Shown here: positions 1 through 7,346 of the stretch, piece after piece
Layout of the letters: each line of letters starts with the position of its first letter
How positions within the stretch are numbered: position 1 is the stretch's first letter
Assembly: GCA_046289925.1 (NCBI GenBank)
Contig: JBKBUN010000002.1
Coordinates: 1 to 53,432 of the forward strand
From: Acidovorax_G sp046289925
GTDB lineage: Bacteria > Pseudomonadota > Gammaproteobacteria > Burkholderiales > Burkholderiaceae_C
Direction of reading: 5' to 3'
DNA: 53,432 nucleotides
The notes under the pieces: model-generated
Told to the model about the DNA's origin: nothing
Databases searched by the model: none
The model's input: only the letters and a program-made list of their open reading frames with translations
Program-made: the position numbers and the translations under genes

Positions 1-82
1 AGGTGAGCGTGCCCACAAGGCGCAACTTCAACGGACATCAGAACTTTTCAGTGTGAACAAGCGGTCCACTGCGGTTTTTAGG
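1..82 (+). repeat. R1 dispersed direct repeat, copy A (cut by window start)
   Basis: This ~80-bp sequence recurs at 13664-13750 and 20354-20440 in the same orientation with only a few mismatches. Shared core blocks are GCCCACAAGGCGCAACTTC, AACGGACATCAGAACTTTTC and GTGAACAAGCGGTCCACTGC. The other copies extend leftward to CCCAGAA, so this one is truncated by the window start. It has no coding potential and ends at TTTTTAGG, where the others have TTTCTAGG. Its identity (IS remnant, intergenic repeat) is unknown. Confidence 0.85.
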
Positions 83-106
83 TTTAACCACGTTGATTGT
101 TCGTCT

Positions 107-709
107 ATGACCTCGTCCTCCCTTCTGTCCGCATGGTCCCAGCATGAAGCCGAGCTGCGAGGTTGGCTGTTCTCTCGCCTGCCAGTCAAGGCCGATGTAG
201 ATGACTTGCTGCAAGACGTGTTCATGAAAACCCTGCGTCAGGGGGAACGCTGGAAAGAAGTGACACAGCCGCGGGCTTGGCTGTTTGAGGTGGCCCGCAA
301 TACGCTGATCGACCATCTGCGCAGCAACCACGAGCTGCTGCCTTTGCCTGAAGACCTGGAGGACTGGGCAGAAAACGACCCGGGCACCCAAGTGGTGGAC
401 GTGTTGGCACAGGCTTGTCTGCCACGTGTGCTCTCTGAACTTGACCCACAGGATCGTGAGGCCATCGAGCTGTGCGATCTGCAGGGTGTGTTGCAGGCCG
501 ACTTCGCGCGCCTGAAGAACCTGAGCCTTTCAGCTGCAAAGTCGCGGGTGCAAAGGGCCAGACAACGCTTGCGCAAACGCATGACTGTTGCCTGCCAGAT
601 TCAGTTCAATGAGGCGGGTGGGGTAGACGATTTTGTACCCCGCGAGCCAATGCCGGATGCGTCCTGCACTGCCTCGAAACCGGCGGACTCGGGTGATGTT
701 TCGCGATAG
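107..709 (+). CDS. ECF-type RNA polymerase sigma factor, SigZ-like
   Basis: A 200-residue sigma-70-family protein that would direct RNA polymerase to a small regulon. Region 2 is visible at about residues 31-72 (DDLLQDVFMKTLR, then PRAWLFEVARNTLIDHLR). Region 4, with its helix-turn-helix, is at about 107-156 (LDPQDREAIEL, then AAKSRVQRARQRLRK). The C-terminal ACQIQFNEAGGVDDF resembles the short Cys-containing tail of SigZ-type factors. I chose the ATG at 107; a GTG at 53 would extend the frame into repeat R1 and adds no domain. No anti-sigma gene is adjacent. It lies 82 bp before a permease and a run of thiol/redox genes on the same strand, which suggests, but does not prove, that it controls them. 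Confidence 0.85.
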   Translation: MTSSSLLSAWSQHEAELRGWLFSRLPVKADVDDLLQDVFMKTLRQGERWKEVTQPRAWLFEVARNTLIDHLRSNHELLPLPEDLEDWAENDPGTQVVDVLAQACLPRVLSELDPQDREAIELCDLQGVLQADFARLKNLSLSAAKSRVQRARQRLRKRMTVACQIQFNEAGGVDDFVPREPMPDASCTASKPADSGDVSR

Positions 710-711
710 AT

Positions 712-744
712 CGCCGCGCCCCCCCGGTGGCGCGGCGCCCTTTT
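712..744 (+). terminator. Possible hairpin terminator after the sigma factor
   Basis: A 9-bp GC-rich stem (712-720 with 729-737) and an 8-base loop are followed by CCC and four T. It sits just after the sigma-factor stop codon. The T tract is short, so it may only attenuate transcription. Confidence 0.45.
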
Positions 745-791
745 GTTAGGAGTTCGTGCGTCTTTTGGGGGACTGCCTCGTCTTCAGAGGC

Positions 792-1853
792 ATGAACACC
801 GCCACGCCCCCCACCCATCAGACAGCGGCCAAGGCCTGGCCTTTGCAGCACCCCCGTCTTTTTTTGCCACTGGCTGCCGCGCTCTGGTGGGCGCTGTACC
901 AGGCACTGGTGCCAGTGTCCGAGTGGCTGGTAGCCCAATTGCCGGTTGACCGCGCCAGCCACTTGGGCGGCGCGCTGCAGTTCTTCTTCTATGACACCCC
1001 CAAGGTGTTACTGCTGCTGACCGCGGTCGTCTTTGTAATGGGTATGGTCAACAGCTACTTCACGCCTGAGCGCACCCGCGCCTTGCTCGCCGGCCGCACC
1101 GAGGGCGTGGCGAACGTGATGGCCGCGAGCCTGGGCATCGTCACGCCGTTTTGCTCCTGCTCGGCGGTGCCGTTGTTCATTGGTTTCGTGCAGGCCGGCG
1201 TACCGCTGGGGGTGACTTTATCGTTCCTGATCTCTGCGCCCATGGTCAACGAGGTGGCGCTGGCGCTGCTCTTTGGCATGTTCGGCTGGAAGATCGCTGC
1301 GCTGTACCTGGGGCTGGGCTTGAGCGTGGCCATCGTAGCGGGCTGGGTCATCGGCCGTCTCAAGATGGAAGCCCACCTGGAGGACTGGGTGCGCGACATG
1401 CCCAAGGTGCAGGCTGCTGCCGTTGACACAGGCATGACGCTGGCCGAGCGCATCGAGGCTGGTTTTGCCAGCGTGCGCGAGATCGTGGGCAAGGTGTGGC
1501 CGTACATCGTGGGCGGCATCGCCATCGGTGGCACCATCCACGGCTGGGTGCCCGAAGACTTCATGGCGCAGATCATGGGCAAGGATGCTTGGTGGTCGGT
1601 GCCGCTGGCGGTGCTGATTGGCGTTCCCATGTACACCAACGCCGCCGGCGTGATTCCCATCGTGCAGGCCCTGCTGGCCAAGGGCGCGGCGCTGGGCACC
1701 GTGCTGGCTTTCATGATGAGCGTGATCGCGCTGTCACTGCCCGAGATGATCATTTTGCGCAAGGTGCTCAAGGTGCGCCTGATCGCTACGTTCGCGGGCG
1801 TGGTGGCCGCCGGCATCCTGGTCGTGGGCTTCGTGTTCAACGCTGTCCTTTGA
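792..1853 (+). CDS. YraQ/ArsP-type permease
   Basis: A 353-residue multi-pass inner-membrane permease of the UPF0718/DUF318 family, which includes the organoarsenical exporter ArsP and predicted metal exporters. The family signature is present: FCSCSAVPLF with Cys121 and Cys123 at a membrane boundary, then SFLISAPMVNEVAL. A second repeat-like half near residues 270-300 (GVPMYTNAAGVIPIV) completes the two-repeat fold. The ATG at 792 is preferred over 756 because the upstream residues are not family-like. Such permeases often sit beside small CxxC thioredoxins, as here (2232). The substrate cannot be told from sequence; a metal, metalloid or thiol-bound species is plausible. Confidence 0.85.
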   Translation: MNTATPPTHQTAAKAWPLQHPRLFLPLAAALWWALYQALVPVSEWLVAQLPVDRASHLGGALQFFFYDTPKVLLLLTAVVFVMGMVNSYFTPERTRALLAGRTEGVANVMAASLGIVTPFCSCSAVPLFIGFVQAGVPLGVTLSFLISAPMVNEVALALLFGMFGWKIAALYLGLGLSVAIVAGWVIGRLKMEAHLEDWVRDMPKVQAAAVDTGMTLAERIEAGFASVREIVGKVWPYIVGGIAIGGTIHGWVPEDFMAQIMGKDAWWSVPLAVLIGVPMYTNAAGVIPIVQALLAKGAALGTVLAFMMSVIALSLPEMIILRKVLKVRLIATFAGVVAAGILVVGFVFNAVL

Positions 1854-1868
1854 TTTTCATCCCAACGC

Positions 1869-2158
1869 ATGCAGACCAACGGGCATGGGCTTTCCTTCTC
1901 ACTGGTACGTGCGCTGCTCGCCTCAGCAGCAGCCGCGCTGGCCTGGAGTGCTCAGGCCATGGAAATATCTTTCCAATCTGTCGCTCCCAACGTCTATGCC
2001 TACGTGGGCGACACCGAGGGTCGCACCCATGAAAACGAGGGCATCAACGCCAACCTCGGCCTGGTGGTCACATCCCCGCGGGTGTGGTGCTGATGGATTC
2101 CGGTGCCTCGTACCAGGGGCGGCAGATTGCTGAGGCTGCGAATAAGCTGATGCTGTAA
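1869..2158 (+). pseudogene. Remnant of a metallo-beta-lactamase-fold hydrolase gene
   Basis: The first frame has a signal peptide (cleavage near AQA) and the start of an MBL-fold domain (FQSVAPNVYAYVGD, then INANLGLVVT). At about 2075-2082 it slips: from there the next frame gives PAGVVLMDSGASYQGRQI, which is what should follow LVVT, and ends at TAA 2156-2158. Even after correcting the shift only ~95 codons remain of a family usually near 300, and the zinc motif HxHxDH is absent. It is therefore broken by a frameshift and a large 3' deletion. The residual N-terminus resembles the zinc hydrolases found in Sox and quinoprotein gene clusters. Confidence 0.75.
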
Positions 2159-2231
2159 GCCATCAATGTGTGACTCCACAGGTCGCCAATCTCACTATCT
2201 CACCTATCTCGAAATGGAACAGGAGTAAATC

Positions 2232-2468
2232 ATGGACATCAAGGTACTCGGCACGGGTTGTGCCAACTGCAAAAGCACCATTGCCCTTATCGAGCAGGTG
2301 GCGCGTGACAAGGGCGTGCCCGTCACGCTGGGCAAGGTGGAAGAACTGCGCGAGATCATGGGCTACGGGGTGATGTCGACCCCGGGCGTGGTCATCGACG
2401 GCAAGGTGGTGCACGCCGGCGGCGTACCCAGCCGGTCCAAGGTCGAGCAGTGGCTGGCCGTGGCCTGA
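2232..2468 (+). CDS. Small thioredoxin-family protein (redox-active disulfide protein 2 type)
   Basis: A 78-residue glutaredoxin-like protein with the redox motif C10-A-N-C13 in GTGCANCKS and the cis-Pro loop MSTPGVVIDGKVV. The length matches the archaeal/bacterial mini-thioredoxin family (MTH895 type). It is cytosolic, with no signal peptide. The start has a purine-rich ribosome-binding site (AGGAG). Genes of this family are commonly found next to YraQ/ArsP-type permeases, where they are thought to hand electrons or metals to the transporter; that role is inferred here from context. Confidence 0.9.
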   Translation: MDIKVLGTGCANCKSTIALIEQVARDKGVPVTLGKVEELREIMGYGVMSTPGVVIDGKVVHAGGVPSRSKVEQWLAVA

Positions 2469-2478
2469 ACGCAAGGGG

Positions 2479-2721
2479 ATGTCAGCCATCATGCATCCGC
2501 AAAAGAAGTTCCATCTCGTCTTCTCGCTGCTGATGGGGGCGATGATGATTTTCCTGATGACCTTCGTCATCACCTGGGTCAACGTGGGCTGGAGCAGCGC
2601 CTTCTTGGGCACCTGGATGAAGGCCTTCGGCATCGCCTACCTCGTTGGCGTGCCGGTGATCTTTTTCCTGGCACCCGTGGCGCGCAAGCTCACCGCCGAG
2701 CTGCTCGGCGTGGCCCCGTGA
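2479..2721 (+). CDS. DUF2798 family membrane protein
   Basis: An 80-residue protein with two predicted membrane helices (about residues 13-35 and 46-68) and the DUF2798 look: a short basic N-terminus, FSLLMGAMMIFLMTFVIT, then AYLVGVPVIFFLAP. Function is unknown. The ATG at 2479 has AAGGGG six bases upstream; an internal ATG at 2491 is a weaker alternative. It starts 10 bp after the mini-thioredoxin and precedes the rhodanese gene by 25 bp, so it is probably part of the same transcript. Confidence 0.8.
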   Translation: MSAIMHPQKKFHLVFSLLMGAMMIFLMTFVITWVNVGWSSAFLGTWMKAFGIAYLVGVPVIFFLAPVARKLTAELLGVAP

Positions 2722-2746
2722 CCGTTTCAAACCAGGAGATTTCCCT

Positions 2747-3166
2747 ATGAACACCAAAGTGGACCTGCCGACGGCCCGAGAGGTCTGCCCCACCACCGCC
2801 CACCGCATGGTGCGCGAGGGTGCGCTGTTGGTGGATGTGCGCGAGCCGAACGAAGTGGCGGTGCTCGCGTTCAACGTGCCCGACGTCGTCAACATCCCGC
2901 TGCTGGCGCTGGAACAGCGATGGAACAAACTCCCCAAAGACCGCGACATCGTGCTGGTCTGTGAAAACGGCTCGCGCAGCCTCAAGGCCACCTATTACCT
3001 CCAGTTCCAGGGCTTTACTCACGTGAGCAACATGGAAGGCGGCATCTTGAAATGGATGGCCAAGAATTTCCCGGTGACGGGTCAACGCTACGCGGTGCCT
3101 GTGGTGGCCACGGGCTGCTGTGGGTCGACGCTCCCCACGTCACCTGCCGGAACGGGTTGCTGCTGA
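2747..3166 (+). CDS. Rhodanese-like domain protein with Cys-rich tail
   Basis: A 139-residue single-domain rhodanese. The active-site loop CENGSRS carries the nucleophile Cys72, and the CH2A-like segment LLVDVREPNE is at residues 27-36. Such proteins carry persulfide sulfur on the catalytic Cys. A non-canonical tail after residue 115 carries two Cys pairs (GCCGS and GCC at the very end), which could bind a soft metal or relay sulfur. It lies among thioredoxin, OsmC and metal exporter genes, suggesting sulfur or thiol handling during metal stress. Confidence 0.88.
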   Translation: MNTKVDLPTAREVCPTTAHRMVREGALLVDVREPNEVAVLAFNVPDVVNIPLLALEQRWNKLPKDRDIVLVCENGSRSLKATYYLQFQGFTHVSNMEGGILKWMAKNFPVTGQRYAVPVVATGCCGSTLPTSPAGTGCC

Positions 3167-3275
3167 CCGTGGGGCGTTCGCCCCCCTGGGCCCTGCCTGA
3201 CCAGTACCAGGTGGTGTTGGGTTTGCAGTGGGCATGAAGCGCAGATTGTTGGTTAGTTCATAGAAGGAAGATTGC

Positions 3276-3695
3276 ATGACCAATAAACCGACCAAGATGC
3301 AGTTTCACGTGATTTCGCGTCGCGAGAGTGCTCACTCCAGCCGTGCCAAATGCAAGAACGCGCAGATCGATCTGGACACCGACCTGGCTGGCAACCCCGA
3401 CGCATTCAACCCGGCCGAGCTTCTGCTGGCGGCACTTTCGGCCTGCATGATCAAGGGGATCGAGCGGGTGGTGCCCATTCTCAAGTTCGAGCTGAGGGGG
3501 GTCGAGGTGATCGTGGACGGTGTGCGTCAGGACGTTCCGCCCCGCATGGAAAGCATCCGTTACGAAATCATCGTGGACACCGATGAATCAGACCGGCGCA
3601 TTGACCTGTTGCACGACAACGTGAAAAAGTACGGCACAGTGTTCAACACGGTGGCGCCAGGCACCGATTTGAGCGGCTTGATGCGCCGCGCCTGA
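3276..3695 (+). CDS. OsmC family protein
   Basis: A 139-residue OsmC/Ohr-fold protein. Classical members reduce organic hydroperoxides with a Cys pair. The first (peroxidatic) Cys is present at position 57 in AELLLAALSACM. Where the second Cys normally lies the sequence reads KKYGTVFNTVAPGT, so Gly120 replaces it. It therefore belongs to a one-Cys subgroup whose peroxidase activity is uncertain. It is preceded by GAAGGAAG, a good ribosome-binding site, and followed 13 bp later by the CDF gene. Confidence 0.88.
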   Translation: MTNKPTKMQFHVISRRESAHSSRAKCKNAQIDLDTDLAGNPDAFNPAELLLAALSACMIKGIERVVPILKFELRGVEVIVDGVRQDVPPRMESIRYEIIVDTDESDRRIDLLHDNVKKYGTVFNTVAPGTDLSGLMRRA

Positions 3696-3708
3696 GTGGA
3701 AAAAATCG

Positions 3709-4786
3709 ATGAATGCCGATCACGGCCACAGCCACGCCCCCGCCAATTTCAACCAGGCCTTTGCCATCGGCATTGGTCTGAACATCGCTTTCGTGGCCAT
3801 CGAGGCGTTGTACGGCTGGAAGATCAATTCGCTGGCCCTGCTGGCCGACGCGGGGCACAACCTGAGCGATGTGGCCGGGCTGGTGTTGGCCTGGGGGGGC
3901 GCTGGCCGGCAAGCTGGTGCCCAACGCCCGCCATACCTACGGCTGGAAGAGGGGCTGCATTCTGGCGGCTTTTGCCAACGCTCTGTTGCTACTGGTGGCC
4001 ATGGGGGCGCTGGTCTGGGAAGCTGTGGGGCGCCTGATGTCGCCCGATCCTCTGGTTGGTAACGAGGGCGTGACCATCATGGTGGTGGCGGGTGTGGGCN
4101 NNNNNNNNNNNNNNNNNNNNNNNNNNNNNNNNNNNNNNNNNNNNNNNNNNNNNNNNNNNNNNNNNNNNNNNNNNNNNNNNNNNNNNNNNNNNNNNNGCAT
4201 TGTGATCAACACAGCGACCGCGCTGCTGTTCCTGCGCGGCCGCGAGAACGATCTGAACATCCGGGGCGCTTTTCTGCACATGGCGGCCGATGCGCTGGTG
4301 TCGGCCGGGGTGGTGGTGGCAGGCGCGCTCACCTTGTGGATGGGCTGGGTGTGGCTGGATCCGGTGGTCAGCCTGCTGATTGCCGCCGTGATCCTGGTGG
4401 GCACCTGGAACCTGTTCCGACAGTCCCTGCACCTGCTATTTGACGGCGTGCCCGACAGCGTGGACCCGCAGGCGGTGCACGACTACCTGGCGTCGCTGCC
4501 AGGCATCAGCCGCGTGCACGACCTGCACATCTGGGTCATGGACACCTCGCAGGTCGCCATGACGGCCCATCTGGTGATGCCGCATGGGCGTGCCGACGAC
4601 AGGTTCTTGAAGGACGCCACGGATCAACTGCATGAACGGTTTGCAATCACCCACGCCACGTTGCAGGTGGTAAACGTGCCGTTCACCGAGCCTTGCGGTG
4701 CTTGGCCAGGCGAATCTGGCACCTCGCTTGATCAGGCGGATCATGCTGGCCATGCTTCAGCGCACGGGCATGCGCACAACCACTGA
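3709..4786 (+). CDS. CDF-family cation efflux protein (CzcD/ZitB type), frameshifted and gapped in this assembly
   Basis: A cation diffusion facilitator that would export Zn(II), Cd(II) or Co(II) by proton antiport. The N-terminus is His-rich (HGHSHAP). Helix 2 carries the metal-site motif LLADAGHNLSDV, helix 5 carries HMAADALVS, the cytoplasmic domain has HDLHIWVMD, and the tail is HGHAHNH. Two defects exist. After LVLAW the frame shifts at a run of seven G (3893-3899); removing one G restores GALAGKLVPNARHTYGWKRG. A 97-base N run then interrupts VAGVG/IVINTATALLF, yet those two ends join exactly as in intact family members. Both look more like sequencing or assembly faults than biological damage, but true inactivation is possible. 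Confidence 0.8.
4100..4196. other. Assembly gap (97 N) inside the CDF gene
   Basis: A run of 97 unknown bases flanked by GTGGGC on the left and GCATTGTG on the right. Merging the shared GC gives an uninterrupted open frame, so the real missing length may be zero. Confidence 0.95.
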
Positions 4787-4858
4787 TCGCCGTGTGCGCG
4801 CTGCGGCTCCAACCAGAGGCCGCCGACGTCCATGACCTGAGGTATCCGCCACGCGCCT

Positions 4859-5194
4859 TCACCCCACGGTCGAAGGCTGAAGGGCGATGACCGCCATGCC
4901 GATCAAGGCAATGGCGGCCCCGGCGATGTCCCAGCGGGTCAGCGACACACCATCGACGAGGTAGAGCCAGACCAGCGCCACGGCGATGTACATGCCCCCA
5001 TAGGCCGCATAGGTGCGACCGGCCGCCGACGGATGCAGCGTCAACAGCCATGCAAACAGTGCCAGCGCCACGGCCGCTGGCACCAGCAGCCATGCCGATT
5101 TGTCCTGCCGTAACACGAGCCAAGGCAGGTAGCAACCCACGATTTCTGCGACCGCCGTGACGGCGAAAAGGCTGGTCACTTTCATCCATTCCAT
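4859..5194 (-). CDS. ynfA: YnfA family (UPF0060) membrane protein
   Basis: A 111-residue protein with four predicted membrane helices, the usual size for YnfA, a small-multidrug-resistance-like family of the inner membrane. Conserved features include VTAVAEIVGCYLPW, AAGRTYAAYGGMYI and the final helix GAAIALIGMAVIALQP. The ATG at 5194 is preceded by AGGAGG and lies 2 bp after the merR stop codon, so the two genes form one minus-strand transcript. YnfA genes are often linked to metal-resistance regulators; whether this one has a mercury-related role is unknown. Confidence 0.9.
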   Translation of the reverse strand: MEWMKVTSLFAVTAVAEIVGCYLPWLVLRQDKSAWLLVPAAVALALFAWLLTLHPSAAGRTYAAYGGMYIAVALVWLYLVDGVSLTRWDIAGAAIALIGMAVIALQPSTVG

Positions 5195-5196
5195 GC

Positions 5197-5604
5197 TCAC
5201 GCCTCCTGCAGCGACCGAATCAGGGGACAGCGCACCTTGCCTTGGGTGGCGCCACAGCGCTCGACCAGCTCCTGCAGTGTGGATTCGATGCGATGCAGGT
5301 CCACCAGGCGGGTGCGCACATCGGCCAGTTTGCGCTCGGCTTGCTGCCGGGCATCGTTGCAATGGGACCCATCCTGCAGTTGGAGCAGGTCAGCGACTTC
5401 GTCGAGGTTGAAGCCCAGGCGCTGGGCCGACCTGATAAACCGCAGGCGCGCCAGATCGGCATCGCCGTAGCGCCGGATACCGCCCAGTGGTCTGTCCGGC
5501 GTCTGCATCAGGCCCTTGCGTTGGTAGAAGCGGATCGTCTCGACATGGACGCCTGCGGTCTCTGCGAGCAGTCCGATGGACAGGTGTTGGGGGGCTTGTT
5601 TCAC
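5197..5604 (-). CDS. merR: Mercury-responsive MerR regulator
   Basis: A 135-residue MerR-family activator/repressor. The winged helix is N-terminal (LSIGLLAETAGVHVETIRFY, residues 8-27), followed by a dimerisation helix. The Hg(II) ligands are all present at exactly the Tn501 numbering: Cys82, Cys117 and Cys126 (SHCND, ERCGATQGKVRCPL). The start codon is GTG at 5604. It is divergent from merT across a 42-bp region that holds the classical mer operator, and it is followed by ynfA. Confidence 0.95.
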   Translation of the reverse strand: MKQAPQHLSIGLLAETAGVHVETIRFYQRKGLMQTPDRPLGGIRRYGDADLARLRFIRSAQRLGFNLDEVADLLQLQDGSHCNDARQQAERKLADVRTRLVDLHRIESTLQELVERCGATQGKVRCPLIRSLQEA

Positions 5605-5609
5605 AGTGC

Positions 5610-5640
5610 TTGACTCCGTACACAGGTACGGACCTAAGCT
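5610..5640 (+). promoter_or_regulatory. mer promoter/operator (MerR dyad, 19-bp spacer)
   Basis: -35 TTGACT (5610-5615) and -10 TAAGCT (5635-5640) are separated by 19 bp, the long spacer typical of MerR-controlled promoters. Between them lies a perfect dyad, CCGTAC-ACAG-GTACGG (5616-5631), nearly identical in plan to the Tn501 mer operator. It reads towards merT. Confidence 0.93.
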
Positions 5641-5646
5641 TACGGC

Positions 5647-6018
5647 ATGAACGGGAACGACTCCACCTCGCCACGGGCCGACAGCGGACGCGGTGCGCTG
5701 CTGAGCGGTGGTTTGGCCGCCATCCTCGCATCGACCTGTTGCCTCGGACCCTTGGTGCTGATCACCCTCGGTGTTTCAGGCGCGTGGATCAGTAACTTGA
5801 CGCTTCTCGAACCCTACCGCCCCTTCTTTATTGCCGCAGCGGTCGTGGCGCTGTTCTTCGCGTACCGGCGCATTTGGCGGCCGGTTGCCGCCTGTGAGCC
5901 TGGGCAGGTTTGCGCATTGCCACAGGTCAACCGCAGCTACAAGGCGCTGTTCTGGATGGTTGTGGGCCTGGTGCTGGTGGCGCTCGGGTTCCCGTTGGTC
6001 GCCCCGTGGTTCTACTGA
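5647..6018 (+). CDS. merT: Mercuric ion transport protein MerT
   Basis: A 123-residue inner-membrane Hg(II) importer with three predicted helices. The vicinal Cys pair Cys31-Cys32 in ASTCCLGPLVL lies in the first helix. The second pair, Cys83 and Cys89 (ACEPGQVCAL), lies in the cytoplasmic loop, as in other MerT proteins. It passes Hg(II) from MerP to cytosolic thiols, normally to MerA, but no merA is present in the window. It is first in a plus-strand operon merT-merP-GDCCVxC. Confidence 0.95.
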   Translation: MNGNDSTSPRADSGRGALLSGGLAAILASTCCLGPLVLITLGVSGAWISNLTLLEPYRPFFIAAAVVALFFAYRRIWRPVAACEPGQVCALPQVNRSYKALFWMVVGLVLVALGFPLVAPWFY

Positions 6019-6030
6019 AAGGGACTTGCC

Positions 6031-6315
6031 ATGAAAAAACTGGTTGCACTGGCCGCTTGGGCCGCACTGACATCGCCTCTCTGGGCGGCCACGCAAACCG
6101 TCACGCTGTCCGTGCCGGGTATGAACTGTGCTGCCTGCCCGATCACCGTCAACAAGGCGCTGACCAAGGTGCCCGGCGTCAGCAAGAGCGATGTGAATCT
6201 GGACCGGCGCGAGGCTAAAGTGACGTTTGACGACACGAAGACGAACGTCGACGCACTGACGCGTGCAACCAAGGATGCCGGCTATCCGTCGACGGTGATT
6301 GGTGCCGCCCGGTGA
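6031..6315 (+). CDS. merP: Periplasmic mercury-binding protein MerP
   Basis: A 94-residue protein: a signal peptide (cleavage near LWA-A, residue 19) followed by a heavy-metal-associated domain with GMNCAACP (Cys33, Cys36). It binds Hg(II) in the periplasm and delivers it to MerT. It lies 12 bp after merT with AAGGG upstream of the ATG. Confidence 0.95.
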   Translation: MKKLVALAAWAALTSPLWAATQTVTLSVPGMNCAACPITVNKALTKVPGVSKSDVNLDRREAKVTFDDTKTNVDALTRATKDAGYPSTVIGAAR

Positions 6316-6533
6316 GCGCAGTCATTCCGGAATCAACGCTGACCTGCCCTGAATGCAGACACGTCAAGACCGAGACGATGCCCACCGACGCCTGCCAGTG
6401 GTTCTACGCGTGTGAGCGGTGCCACACCGTGCTCAAGCCCAAGCCAGGCGACTGCTGCGTCTACTGCTCCTACGGCACGGTGCCGTGCCCACCGATTCAG
6501 GCGCAGGGCAGGGGCGGTTGTTGCGGCGGATGA
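6312..6533 (+). CDS. GDCCVxC domain protein (Cys form)
   Basis: A 73-residue, very Cys-rich protein (11 Cys) carrying the defining motif GDCCVYC at residues 47-52 and SYGTVPCPP after it. Two further pairs near the N-terminus (CPEC and CERC) resemble a zinc ribbon, and the tail ends GGCCGG. Some homologues contain selenocysteine in the motif; here it is Cys. The start is GTG at 6312, overlapping the merP stop (GTGA), so translation is probably coupled. Genes of this family recur in mer operons; a cytosolic Hg-thiol chaperone or sink is a reasonable guess, unproven. Confidence 0.85.
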   Translation: MSAVIPESTLTCPECRHVKTETMPTDACQWFYACERCHTVLKPKPGDCCVYCSYGTVPCPPIQAQGRGGCCGG

Positions 6534-6596
6534 CCCCCGTCCGACCAGTCAAGCGCTGTTGAGTGGGGTGGGGCGGCTACACCCTGCCGCTGCACA

Positions 6597-7346
6597 TCAC
6601 ACAGCCTTGGATTGGTTGACCCGCCGCATGAGTGCTTCGGCGCTTTCCTTGCGTTCGCTGTAGCGGTCCACCAGGTAAGGAGCAACGTCGCGGGTCAGCC
6701 AGGTGAACTTGACCAGTTCCTCCATCACGTCCACCACCCGGTCGTGGTAACTCGACGGCTTCATGCGGTCGTGCTCGTCGAACTCCTGAAAGGCCTTCGC
6801 CACGGACGACTGATTCGGGATGGTGACCATGCGCATCCAGCGCCCGAGCACGCGCATCTGGTTGACCGCGTTGAAGGACTGCGAGCCACCGCAGACCTGC
6901 ATCACCGCCAGCGTCTTGCCCTGGGTGGGGCGCACGGCCCCGGCCGCCAGGGGAATCCAGTCGATCTGGGCCTTCATGATGCCGGTCATGGCGCCGTGGC
7001 GTTCGGGGGAACACCAGACCATGCCTTCGGACCACAGCGTCAGCTCACGCAGCTCCTGCACCCTGGGGTGGGTGTCTGGCGCATCGTCGGGCAGGGGCAA
7101 TCCGCTGGGGTTGAAGATGCGGGTCTCGGCGCCCATGGCCTGCAGCAGCCGGGCGGCTTCCTCCACCAGCATGCGGCTGAAGGAGCGAGGGCGCAGGGAG
7201 CCGTACAGCAACAAAATGCGCGGCGGGTGGGCCGAGTGCGGGCGCAGCAGCCGCGATGGATCGGGCACGCGGAAGTGTTCGGGCATCACCTGCGGCAGAT
7301 CGGCCAGGGGTTGGGTAACGGACTCAGACACAGCGACCTTCGGCAT
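6597..7346 (-). CDS. arsH: ArsH, NADPH-dependent FMN reductase / organoarsenical oxidase
   Basis: A 249-residue flavodoxin-fold protein with the ArsH signature: phosphate-binding loop LLYGSLRPRSFSR, then CSPERHGAMTGIMKAQIDWI and TQGKTLAVMQVCGGSQSFN. In characterised homologues it oxidises trivalent organoarsenicals to less toxic pentavalent forms with NADPH and FMN. It is last in the ars operon. The start at 7346 overlaps arsC by 23 bp; a GTG at 7331 with GAAGG just upstream is an alternative, and 7364 is less likely. Confidence 0.93.
   Translation of the reverse strand: MPKVAVSESVTQPLADLPQVMPEHFRVPDPSRLLRPHSAHPPRILLLYGSLRPRSFSRMLVEEAARLLQAMGAETRIFNPSGLPLPDDAPDTHPRVQELRELTLWSEGMVWCSPERHGAMTGIMKAQIDWIPLAAGAVRPTQGKTLAVMQVCGGSQSFNAVNQMRVLGRWMRMVTIPNQSSVAKAFQEFDEHDRMKPSSYHDRVVDVMEELVKFTWLTRDVAPYLVDRYSERKESAEALMRRVNQSKAV

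Noticed and set aside
53..106. GTG start at 53 for the sigma factor
   Set aside because: It would place 18 codons in repeat R1 and add no recognisable sigma region.
38..391. Minus-strand frame opposite the sigma factor
   Set aside because: It is antisense to a clear sigma factor and its end is repeat R1.
6534..6596. Possible merA or other mer gene after the GDCCVxC gene
   Set aside because: Only 63 bp remain before the convergent arsH gene and no reductase motif was found on either strand.
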